Shown piece after piece: positions 21,401-34,100 of a stretch of 58,504 bases of DNA (positions within the stretch are counted from its first letter, which is position 1; each line of letters starts with the position of its first letter). The DNA lies in NCBI GenBank assembly GCA_030141605.1, contig JAQGDQ010001063.1:7501-66004 (forward strand), given 5' to 3'. Source of the DNA: Tubiluchus corallicola. Its lineage: Eukaryota; Priapulida; Priapulimorpha; Priapulimorphida; Tubiluchidae. A program made the position numbers and the translations under genes. Under the pieces are notes generated by a model, which was not told where the DNA came from, made no database searches, and saw only the letters and a list, made by a program, of their open reading frames with translations.

Positions 21401-24400
21401 TTTGAATGCGAATAAAGAAAGAAGCCACTGCAACAAATCGTCTAGACTCTTCAAAGCCTAGTGAAGCCACTACATCTACGTCATTGGCGCACAGGAAAAA
21501 AGCTCATTACCGTCAAACCGTTTCAATTATTAAACAGACATTACCGCAACTTGCACTGGCCAAATGGTTCAGCTGCTTGAGTAGATGTTATGACAGAAGA
21601 GCCCTGTCCCACGAGGGTGATTATTATGTTTTCTACCTAATGGGTCAACTCGTGAGCAGACACGCTGGAAGCTAAGCAATATGGAACTCATGGAAACAAC
21701 AACTTCAGGTAAAACGCAAGAAAAAAAGACAAGCAGACCGGTATCCTGTCCAGTATTCTAACTCAGTCCAAATTTTCTGTTTCTGAATTACAGGAAGGCA
21801 ACTACCTGCCATTACTGGTTTTAGTCGACTGTGTCATTCAAACACAGTGAATTAGTTTGTTTTCTACATGAAGAAATGCACCATAAATGATTAAATTTTG
21901 CCGTCCACCAGCGAAGTCTTATAGAACCCTAATGTCTATTTCTTTTTACACGATTCCTAAATGTTTACCTTATTAAACTCACGATCCTCATCACATTATC
22001 AGCAGTTACGTCTTAATTGAGGGACTCACATCCATACTGATGACTTGATATTATTTTCAATTTTTTACACATTCTAAAAAGCTGCCTGCCTTTCCCAGCG
22101 TCTATTCCCATTCGCATTCTTCATATGTCGGACATGCGTTAGTTCCCTCTCTCACCATTCCCAGGCGTCTCCGTCCCATCCAATCTATGTTAGCAACACT
22201 AAATCTCCTTAATTTAATTTCCTCCCCATCATTACAAATCAACTAAAGGAGAAACAGGCGCGTTTATTTCTCCGTCGAGTTGCAAGAAACTTATATCTGC
22301 ACTCAACAGACCGAGCGAGTCGTACAGCTGACAACGCAAACTCAATAAAGTCAAACAAAAATACTGAAAAGCGTTGCAGCTGTCATCAGTTAGACAAGGA
22401 ATGCATTGTATTCTTATTTTAGCTTCTCCATAACTCCAGATACTCGTTATTGTAGTGCCAGGAACAGAGCACTAGATATGTACTAAGAACACTTTGAAAC
22501 CGACTCCAGTTGTTTCTAGGGCAGTGCCAGGAACATAGTACTAGATATGCACTAAGAACACTTTGAAACCGACTCCAGTTGTTTCTGGGGTACTGCCAGG
22601 AACATAGCACTAGATATGTACTAAGAACACTTTGAAACCGACTCCAGTTGTTTCTAGGGCAGTTCCAGGAACATTGCACTAGATTTGTACTAAGAACACT
22701 TTGAAATCGACTCCAGTTGTTTCTAGGGCAGTGCCAGGAACATAGCACTAGATATGTACTAAGAACACTTTGAAACCGACTCCAGTTGTTTCTAGGGTAC
22801 TGCCAGGAACATAGCACTAGATATGTACTAAGAACACTTTGAAACCGACTCCAGTTGTTTCTAGGGCAGTGCCAGGAACATAGTACTAGATATGCACTAA
22901 GAACACTTTGAAACCGACTCCAGTTGTTTCTAGGGTACTGCCAGGAACATAGCACTAGATATGTACTAAGAACACTTTGAAACCGACTCCAGTTGTTTCT
23001 AGGGCAGTGCCAGGAACATAGCACTAGATATGTACTAAGAACACTTTGAAACCGACTCCAGTTGTTTCTAGGGTACTGCCAGGAACATAGCACTAGATAT
23101 GTACTAAGAACACTTTGAAACCGACTCCAGTTGTTTCTAGGGCAGTGCCAGGAACATAGTACTAGATATGCACTAAGAACACTTTGAAACCGACTCCAGT
23201 TGTTTCTAGGGTACTGCCAGGAACATAGCACTAGATATGTACTAAGAACACTTTGAAACCGACTCCAGTTGTTTCTAGGGCAGTGCCAGGAACATAGCAC
23301 TAGATATGTACTAAGAACACTTTGAAACCGACTCCAGTTGTTGCTGGGGCAGTGTCAGGAACATAGCACTAGGTATGTACTAAGAACACTTAGAAACCGA
23401 CTCCAGTTGTTTCTGGGGCAGTGTCAGGAACATAGCACTAGGTATGTACTAAGAACACTTTGAAACCGACTCCAGTTGTTTCTGGGGCAGTGTCAGGAAC
23501 ATAGCACTAGATATGTACTAAGAACACTTTGAAACCGACTCCAGTTGTTTCTAGGGCAGTGTCAGGAACATAGCACTAGATATGTACTAAGAACACTTTG
23601 AAACCGACTCCAGTTGTTTCTAGGGCAGTTACAGGAACATAGCACTAGGTATGTACTAAGAACACTTTGAAACCGACTCCAGTTGTTTCTAGGGTACTGC
23701 CAGGAACATAGCACTAGATATGCACTAAGAACACTTTGAAACCGACTCCAGTTGTATATCTAGCGTGTAAAGAGTTATTAATACTTCTTCATGTAACATT
23801 GTTGTGATAACTATTTTTAATAATTGTATGAATCAAATGTTAATTGTTCTGTACGCTCGAGCCACAATATTCCTTTGTAAGGGAATTTTGTCGCTAATAA
23901 ACGTCTCTTTCACTGTTGATTAAAGCTGTCTTGTTTGTTTGTAATGTAATGTAATTGTGGTTTAATAAACAATAAACATATGTAGGGCATATCATAACAA
24001 AACTCGCATCTGATAACCAGGATATTACGATATAGAATAGGCTTCTTGCTACTAGAGCAAACATTCTTATTAGAAATTTTGCATTTTCTAGTAAAGATGT
24101 TGACATACAATTGTTTAAAACTTATCGCATAAGAATTTACGGTATGCCAGTTTAGAGAAATTACAATACCGATATTATTAAGGAACTGAAGTTACCTATA
24201 ACAAGTGTATAAGAAAGCTATTTCAATTGCCTTGTGACTGCAGGGCTAGTCAAATGTGTGTCGATATGCAAATGCTGCACTTTAACATAATTATACGAAT
24301 TATATCGATTAGATCACTATAGTAATATTCTAAAACAACGTATTTTAAATTCTGGCATCACTATGAATTCTTATATTTTTAGCAAGTGGATAACAATTTT

Positions 24401-25468
24401 ATTTACAAATGGCCATTCGTATTCATACCCATGCATTATACTGTACATGAGTTTTTTAAAGTTAGTTTTTAGCAGTGTTATATCCTTGTATGTATTTTAA
24501 GTTTTTATGTATTCATGGACTAGATTCCGAAATACATAAATCAATAATTCAACTCAATTCAATTCAAATTTATTACCTATCAAAGTTTTTAGTGTTCAAC
24601 TTAGAATAAAATATAAGTCATTAAAACGAGCTTAAAACAACAGCAATGATCTAAATTTGTTACATAATATAACGTGGATTTGTCAGACGACAAATGTTTA
24701 TGACATAAATTCAAAATATGTATTAAAAAAGATACAATAACTGTGATTGATGATGATGATAATTATATCGATGACAAAGATGAATCTGTTAATGAAACAG
24801 GTGAGGGTACTGACAAAGGAAATAATGTCAGTGGTAGAGTTCGATAAAGTACAACATTTATTCTCGTATACAATAAAACATATATATGTACATACAATGA
24901 TGTGATCCAGTGATTTTGGTTAAGGAACTTGTGTGGTATTTAGGGATAAAAGTGGGGCAATAATAATCTATGTTACGTAGGTGTGGTTTGTTATTTACAA
25001 CTGGGGATAGAAGCCTCATGGCAGGTTTGTATTATCTGTTGAATTTAAAGTTGACTTTAAATAAGGATTGCTGTTGTTGTTATTATTATTATTATTGTTG
25101 TTGTTGTTGTTGTTATTGTTATTATTATTATTATTGTTGTTGTAGTTGTTGTTATTATTATTGTTGTTGTTGTTGTTGTTATTGTTGTTGTTATTATTAT
25201 TATTATTGTTGTTGTTGTTATAGTTGTTATTATTATTATTATTATTATTATTGTTGTTGTTATTGTTGTTGTTATTATTATTATTATTTTTGTTGTTGTT
25301 ATTGTTATTATTATTATTATTGTTGTTGTTGTTGTTGTTGTTGTTATTGTTATTATTGTTGCTGTTGTTGTTGTTATTGTTGTTGTTGTTGTTGTTGTTA
25401 TTATTGTTGTTGTTGTTATTGTTATTATTATTATTGCTGTTGTTGTTATTATTATTATTATTATTACT

Positions 25469-25499
<31 letters not shown>

Positions 25500-25502
25500 T
25501 TT

Positions 25503-25554
<52 letters not shown>

Positions 25555-28119
25555 CATTAATACTGACACTAAGGATGACGACGATAGAATGAACAATGAA
25601 AATGAATCTGTGTTCAGCATCTAAACTAAAACTTTTATCTGGGACGGTTCGTGATTACAAAGCAATTATGAATTTCACATCCCGTGAATTCAATTACTGG
25701 AAGTTCCTTCCCATCCACTAGAACCAACAGCAATTTAAATTTCGCGCATACATTTAGCAATTGACCTACTATTTTGCGAGCAAGTTCTAATTCAAACTGT
25801 CCAGGAAATGAATCCGCGCTGGTAAGGAAATTTCCAGAATGAAAAGGCTGGTGTAATTAAATAGCAGAAAACGAGAAGTCTGAAAAGAGAGGCTTTCAAA
25901 ACGCCGCCCTTTTTGTCAGACGCGCCTTTGTAGCTGGACAAGAAATTTCTAATGTAATTTTAGTAGTTGCTCAATGAGAGCAGTTAACTAGGAAACCAAA
26001 CGCTAAGAAGATATGGCTTCACTCCTGATCAATGCAACTATGCTGTGTTATCCAGTAGTTCCACAATTAGTAAAATGACTTGTTAAAATAAAGCAAAACG
26101 ATTTTTTTCTGACTATAACTTATTTAGACTTATGATGTAAAATACACTTTGTTACTTTAGATATCTTAATAAATATTTGAATAACAAAGTTTTAGCTTAT
26201 GTAAGTTACATACTGTAAAAAAATCAGTCTGCAACGCAATTTGTTTCACTTTCCCCACACACTAGACCTTACATATGCAGCAAATTGTATCCGGTAAAAT
26301 TAATACGTCACACCCTCGTTATTAGACGTCACAAAATAAAAATGACGACTAGCACCTACTTAAGACAAAACATAGCTTTTATTCAGATATAACATCTGCA
26401 ACGTTTCCACATGGTTACGTGTCATGCTCACAAATAATAACCTAAATAAAAACACAACGTAAAAAACATATACAAATACGGAAATGTTGCAGATGTTGTA
26501 TTCACATAAAAGCCATGTCTTTTCGTAAGCGAGTGCTGGGCTGTCATATTTATTTTTAGACTTCGTTTTTCCTTCGTTTTAAACGGCAACCAAACACAGC
26601 TACCTATAGCTTATGTTAGAAACTAACCACAATTTGTGCAATGGCAGGTATCTTCCCTTGCGCGTCAACCACGTTCGCGTAAGTGCTAATGCTTAAACAC
26701 GTGATGTCACGAAAATGAGCTCTACGTCATATGACGTCAGAAACTAACACTGCATTTCATGATCACGTTTAAAACGGTACCATCTTCTATTTGTCAGCTA
26801 CGCGCATGTGACAAAAAGGCACCGTTGCCAGGAGTAGGTTCACAGAGCCGCGCGTAGCTTTGAAAGTTTAACAAAATTTGAGTATCAGAGGTAATTATTA
26901 TTTAATCTAAGCTGTGATTTAAAAAAAGCTGTTGTAGTTTTCAATAATTTAGAGCATTCTTCATTCTGAACTAATGTTTACACAATCGTCCGGTTTTTCT
27001 GACGATTTCTGACAAATGTCCGAAAAACAGCATTTATCGAAGCCGTAAGTAGTAGCAAAAATCTGCGTCCGACAATTGTGTCAGAAAGATTTTGCATATT
27101 GTGTCAGAAAGATTTTGCATATTGTGTCAGAAAGATTTTGCATATTGTACACCCTGTAGAAGCTTAATTAACAGCGGCGACTAAGATCCATTTAACTGAC
27201 GATTCAATACGAACCGTAATAACTTCTAGCCTCTAGCAAGAAACTTAAGCCACTAAACTGAACCACGTATCTTCATTAGGGGTGAGCATCGAACGTTGGA
27301 GTTCGAACTCGATTCGAATCCAAAACTATAGATTCGAATAATTCAGCACTTCGATCACGTGTTCTTTATCACTAAAACGATGGAAACATCGTGCAATTCG
27401 CATAATTTAGCTGTGATTTCTGCACACAATTGTAAACAAATTACTAGTCGTTTTATTGCAGAACAAAATCTAGTGATATGCATGATCTTTGTAATACTAA
27501 TTTTTGCTGTGGTTCGAAAACTTGTTCGAAAATCTTTCAATCTCAATTAGAATTCGGTTCGAATTCGAAACACTGAAGTTCGGTTCGATTCGAATTCGAA
27601 AGTCACAAATTCGGTTCGATTCGAATTCGCTTTCTGCTAGAAAATGCTCGCCCCTAATCTTCATTAGAATATTGTTCCTTGCAAAATGCACATGACTCAG
27701 CTTCATAAGTGGCAAAGTCCCTGTCTCAGTCTTCGAGTAATTTATAGCCACAATCAGTACAGCTTGATGGTAATTGACAGTAGATTTTATAGGTCTACGC
27801 CTGTCAGGGTTTCCAGCACTACGACATACGACACATTAAATCATTCTATGAAATATGCATGGCATGTGGTTCAGTGTTCAGCTTCTAATGGGAAAATGAA
27901 ACCTGGTAAGATCTTTGTTAAGAAAAATGCAAACGAAAAACATAACAGTGAAGGGTTTTAGGTTGTACTTCAGTGTTCTTTCATTCTGTAACCCCCCCCC
28001 CCCCCATACTATCCTTTTTAACTGCATTCATGTATGTCTTGACTTGGCTTCTTTCTGTCATGCTCTACTGACAGAGCTAGTTTACCTGGCTAGTTGGCAG
28101 TCTGTTCTTGGTTAAGAGA

Positions 28120-28150
<31 letters not shown>

Positions 28151-31100
28151 TGTCTCAGTTAAACCATTTATTTGTCAAGAGTAGTAGAGCCATGATATAT
28201 AACTGTAATAAAGCTACTTAAACGTGAATTTTTTGACTTTGGGCATCATGAAGTAGTAGTCTCTCACAACAACAGTTGTCAGAGTATCTTGTAATTCTAG
28301 GTGTGTTGTTGTGTTACTCGTACTAATAATCGTTTTTCTTACACATATTTTAATAGTTTGGTCATATAATAAAGAAAATATTAATAAGATAAAGATAATA
28401 GTATGAAAAATGGATGGCATAATAAAATTTTTTTCGCCTTTTTCATTTGTCCTTTTTAATATCAATATTATAATATGTATACTAATATACATTAGGCCTA
28501 GCAGACAGCCCATTATGATTTTGTGGTGAAAAGGAGCAAACCTCTGATCATATATTATATATTGACCTAAAATGGTGGATAACAACAGCAATTGAACCAA
28601 CTTTGTAAAATTAATGGAAAACATGAACAAAGTTGACATACTACTTACTTATCAGTTTGACGTGAAGAAAGTTTTCGTAGAACTAACTAAAGATTGTTGT
28701 GCAATTTATTGTGCAAAATATCTGATTTAACGAAATGTAATATATAATGTAATAAGATTTTTTACAACACAAGAAATATGCATAAAAAATTAAATTTAAA
28801 AAACAGGAGGATAGTATCATGGGTACTAGTAGCGTTTTTAAACATTACTGGATACTTAATGCCTGCAGTTAGATATACAAATTGTATATACGTTACATAC
28901 TAATTATTGCACATTTATAATATGCTGATACATTCAAAAAGTACTAATAAAGATTTATTATAATATTAATTATATAATATACTGATATTCCAAGGAGATT
29001 ACCAGATAAATGACTATATTTGAATTGTGTAAGTTTGTAGTAAAAAGAGAGATACTTACTCTGCTACATCTGATGGTTCGGTCTGCATGAGAAACACACA
29101 GTTAACAAGAATGGTTATCATCACGAAGTAATCAAAATATCTAAAAAAAATCTGGTCAAGGAAGAACCGGAAACACAGACAGGAATCACAAGCAATTATT
29201 ACTAGAAAAACCTGGTTTAAAAACGAAAGTGCGAAATCATGCGCAAATTATGTGCATTTCAACCAGAGAACCTAGACTAAATGTCACTACATGACTAAAT
29301 GACTACATTTCGCGTTATATTAAAAAATATTACAAAAATACTCCATAACATTCAACATTTAACATCTAAGAAATGGCTACACCTAGAACGCATAATGTAA
29401 CGACATCTGTTAACAACAAATAGATAACATTATAAGCTGGTAGCCTTTAATTGGGAGTTTAGTTTAGTGGTGCAACAACAGAGGGTGGCTTCGTCTGAGG
29501 GGGGCATTAATTTCATTAGCCTAGGGCGTCCAAAAGGTCATAGTCCAGCCCAGGTCATAAGACTTTTATAACTTGTTAGTTCCTCAATAAACTGTCATGT
29601 TTACAACCAAGGTTGCCAAGGTCAAGAATAGACACAGCTAGGTCGTGTTTCACAAATCTAAACTTCTGAAGAACAGTTTCAATCACAAACACGTATTCGC
29701 AGGAGACACTTAAGATAGCCTAGCGTCCTCTAGTGGTGACGGAGAAAAACAAAAATTGAAAGAAAAGCATTGAAGTTGACCAGTGACATAATAGTAGGCA
29801 AACGGGGTAAGATAGTTGACGTTCAAATTTATAACTTAAATGGGAAATGATGATGATGACGACAACGACGATGATAGTTAAATCAAAGTTCCAAAGGTGC
29901 CAAAGGAAATGTATAATCAGGCTGCAAGTATTGCAGTGCTGATAAAAATAATGGCAATATATAATGAAGATGATGACGACAATGATGACTGATGAACTCA
30001 GTGAAAGGATTGAAAAAAGTGCCAGTAGTAACACTAGAAGGCACAGATGACAGTACAAGGTCAGGCAGTTGAATGATATAGCTGTTGGAATAGCGAGCAA
30101 GGCAATGTCAGTGATGTTGGTGATGAAAACAACAGTGATAATAATGACGATGATGGCGGTGATGCTGATAGCAAGGCAATGTCAGTGATGTTGGTGATGA
30201 AAACAACAGTGATAATAATGACGATGATGGCGGTGATGCTGATAGCAAGGCAATGTCAGTGATGTTGGTGATGAAAACAACAGTGATAATAATAATGACG
30301 ATGATGGCGGTGATGCTGATAGCAAGGCAATGTCAGTGATGTTGGTGATGAAAACAACAGTGATAATAATGCCGATGATGGCGGTGATGCTGATAGCAAG
30401 GCAATGTCAGTGATGTTGGTGATGAAAACAACAGTGATAATAATGCCGATGATGGTGGTGATGCTGATAGCAAGGCAATGTCGGTGATGTTGGTGATGAA
30501 AACAACAGTGATAATAATGACAATGATGGCGGTGATGCTGATAGCAAGGCAATGTCAGTGATGTTGGTGATGAAAACAACAGTGATAATAATGCTGATGA
30601 TGGCGGTGATGCTGATAGCAAGGCAATGTCAGTGATGTTGATGATGAAAACAACAGTGATAATAATAATGCCGATGATGGCGGTGATGCTGATAGCAAGG
30701 CAATGTCAGTGATGTTGGTGATGAAAACAACAGTGATAATAATGACGATGATGGGGGTGATGCTGATAGCAAGGCAATGTCAGTGATGTTGGTGATGAAA
30801 ACAACAGTGACAATAATGACGATGATGACGGTGATGCTGATAGCAAGGCAATGTCAGTGATGTTGGTGATGAAAACAACAGTGATAATAATAATGCTGAT
30901 GATGGCGGTGATGCTGATAGCAAGGCAATGTCAGTGATGTTGGTGATGAAAACAACAGTGATACTAATGACGATGATGGCGGTGATGCTGATAGCAGGGC
31001 AATGTCAGTGATGTTGGTGATGAAAACAACAGTGATAATAATGCCGATGATGGCGGTGATGCTGATAGCAAGGCAACGTCAGTGATGTTGGTGATGAAAA

Positions 31101-34100
31101 CAACAGTGATAATAATAATGACGATGATGGCGGTGATGCTGATAGCAAGGCAATGTCAGTGATGTTGGTGATGAAAACAACAGTGATAATAATGACGATG
31201 ATGGCGGTGATGCTGATAGCAAGGCAATGTCAGTGATGTTGGTGATGAAAACAACAGTGATAATAATAATGACGATGATGGCGGTGATGCTGATAGCAAG
31301 GCAATGTCAGTGATGTTGGTGATGAAAACAACAGTGATAATAATGACGATGATGGCGGTGATGCTGATAGCAAGGCAATGTCAGTGATGTTGGTGATGAA
31401 AACAACAGTGATAATAATGCTGATGATGGCGGTGATGCTGATAGCACGGCAATGTCAGTGATGTTGGTGATGAAAACAACAGTGATAATAATGACGATGA
31501 TGGCGGTGATGCTGATAGCAAGGCAATGTCAGTGATTTTGGTGATGAAAGCAACAGTGATAATAATGCCGATGATGGCGGTGATGCTGATAGCAAGGCAA
31601 TGTCAGTGATGTTGGTGATGAAAACAACAGTGATAATAATGACGATGATGGCGGTGATGCTGATAGCAAGGCAATGTCAGTGATGTTGGTGATGAAAACA
31701 ACAGTGATAATAATGACGATGATGGGGGTGATGCTGATAGCAAGGCAATGTCAGTGATGTTGGTGATGAAAACAACAGTGACAATAATGACGATGATGAC
31801 GGTGATGCTGATAGCAAGGCAATGTCAGTGATGTTGGTGATGAAAACAACAGTGATAATAATGCCGATGATGGCGGTGATGCTGATAGCAAGGCAATGTC
31901 AGTGATGTTGGTGATGAAAACAACAGTGATAATAATGCCGATGATGGCGGTGATGCTGATAGCGAATTCGTGTAACGTGGAAGATTAAATTTGTTCTTAC
32001 TCTCAAAAGGGCAAAACTACATTAGATGAAATTTTCACATGGCTTTGTAATACATCATTTCAGCAGTCACGCAAAAATACTCGCAGCTTCCAACACGAAT
32101 ATTGACTTTCTAAACAAGCAGCACTGAAGTGTTCGTGCTGAGACAATTACATCTCTGACTAATCAAACTATCACTCTTCAGCATCCAGTTTTAATTGCAA
32201 GCATCATCCCTACTGAGTGTAATGAGCAGCTTATGAGCTCACTTTATTGTTGTTAATCAGCTGCTCAGAAAAGATGAAGATGATGCCAGATTATGGCTGC
32301 TGAAGAGCTGCATCTTCAGAGCGGTTATTTCCTGGATGATGAGTCGTAGTTTTTTTTGCGAACGAAGTTTAAAAACTAGTTTAACCCCTTTCAATGACCT
32401 GTAGAGGTAATTCTGCAGGTAGTTCCAAGTTTTCTATTCCATTTAACCCTTTCATACCCGTTGTATCCCGTGGGATACAAGAATATTTTCTGCCTTAAAA
32501 ATTAATAAAATTTTAAAACTGACAGTTATTTGATCTGTTAATGTATTGAATAAACTTCAGATATATACAGCATTTGTTTTTTATCATGTTTAGCATCCAT
32601 TGAATCCCAGTGTATCCCGTGGGATACAGGCTATATTTAGCACACGGGTACAGGCAGAAACAAAATAATTATTATGTGTAAACAAGATGGACATACTGAA
32701 CAAAAGTATCAAGCCAATTTTTTTTCATTATTAAAAAAATAATTTGGGACTGAAAGGGTTAATAAATAACATGAATTCTGTTATTGTCGTGAGCGAGTTC
32801 AGCGTTTCATGTTTTAAATCCTCAAACTGGTTTTGCAGCCTCCGAGATGCTACATCTTCTTTACCCTATTTACATTTTATCAGATGACGACGACGACGGC
32901 GGCGGCGATCAACATGATGATGATGATGATGTGAGGCCGCTGATAAAGATGATGAATCCGGGATATATTAAAGCTTGGGGTTTCAAAAGTTCTAAACCTT
33001 GGACATGCTAGAAGCTTGGTCTCCCTAACTGCGTTTCAGAAGATGATGATGATGATGATGACAATACCTACACTGGCGACACTGATGACTACGACTACGA
33101 CAAACAGCAACAGCAACAAAACCCCCAATGTTTCAAGAGTTTAAGGACTGGAAAAGACAACATTTATTTACCACGGCTCATTTAACAAACAACATTAGTA
33201 CTGAGGGGTATTTAACGACTTACAACAATTCATTTAAGGACGCAACACACATAAAACAACAAATACGTAAAGTATATGCCCTAGCATTGCTAAACACTAG
33301 ACTCGAACTCAAGACTACGCGAGTGCAGTAGGAAACCTAGACCGCTTAGCCATCCAACCCAGGACCTCTAAAGTAGTGTGAACACTATTGACACACAGTC
33401 TCTGCTGTTATTTTTTACTGCAGTCAGTTTGACCCACAACTGTTTTGTGATGTTTTGTTGTGTTTCATGCCTGCAGATTATGCTTTACTTTTTACATTTA
33501 AGTGGAATCAACTATAGAAAAGAAGGTAAACAAATGATTACGCGCACGCAACGAATTGTAAACATTCCATGACTACAACGACAACGACGATGACGATACT
33601 ACTGACTGAGCGTAACGATAATAACGATGACGATGATTATGGCAATGGTGATTATGATGATGGCAGTGTCGTGATAATAAGAACGATTAAAGAGATGACG
33701 GTGCAAGTGACGCTGACGATGACGATTAAAGTGATGACGGTGCAAGTGACGCTGACGATGAATGCAAAAAGCGTTGTTCTATAACGAACAGACAGGCCTA
33801 TTGATGAAGAGGCAAAGTTTATGGCTCACTATGGCTCGCTATATTGACAAAACGATGACGATGCAGTTAATGTTAAAGTTGCCTGATGCACGAGGGATTG
33901 TTTTTAATAAATTTCCTTTTAAATAATTACGAGGAACTTGACAAGAGATTTAAGTGGATTGACGTGATAAGCTAATGCATAAAAACAGCCATGAAAGCAC
34001 TGTGATGCACTGTGAAAGCACTGTGAAAGCAATGTGATGCATTGTGAAAGCACTGTGATGCATTGTGATGCGCTGTGAAAGCACTGTGATGCACTGTGAT

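Noticed and set aside
22419-23300. 293-codon minus-strand frame
   Set aside because: Passage through the 69-bp array, whose period is a multiple of three.
24970-25620. Cys/Tyr-, Leu- and Ile/Thr-rich frames
   Set aside because: Translation of the TTG/TTA microsatellite.
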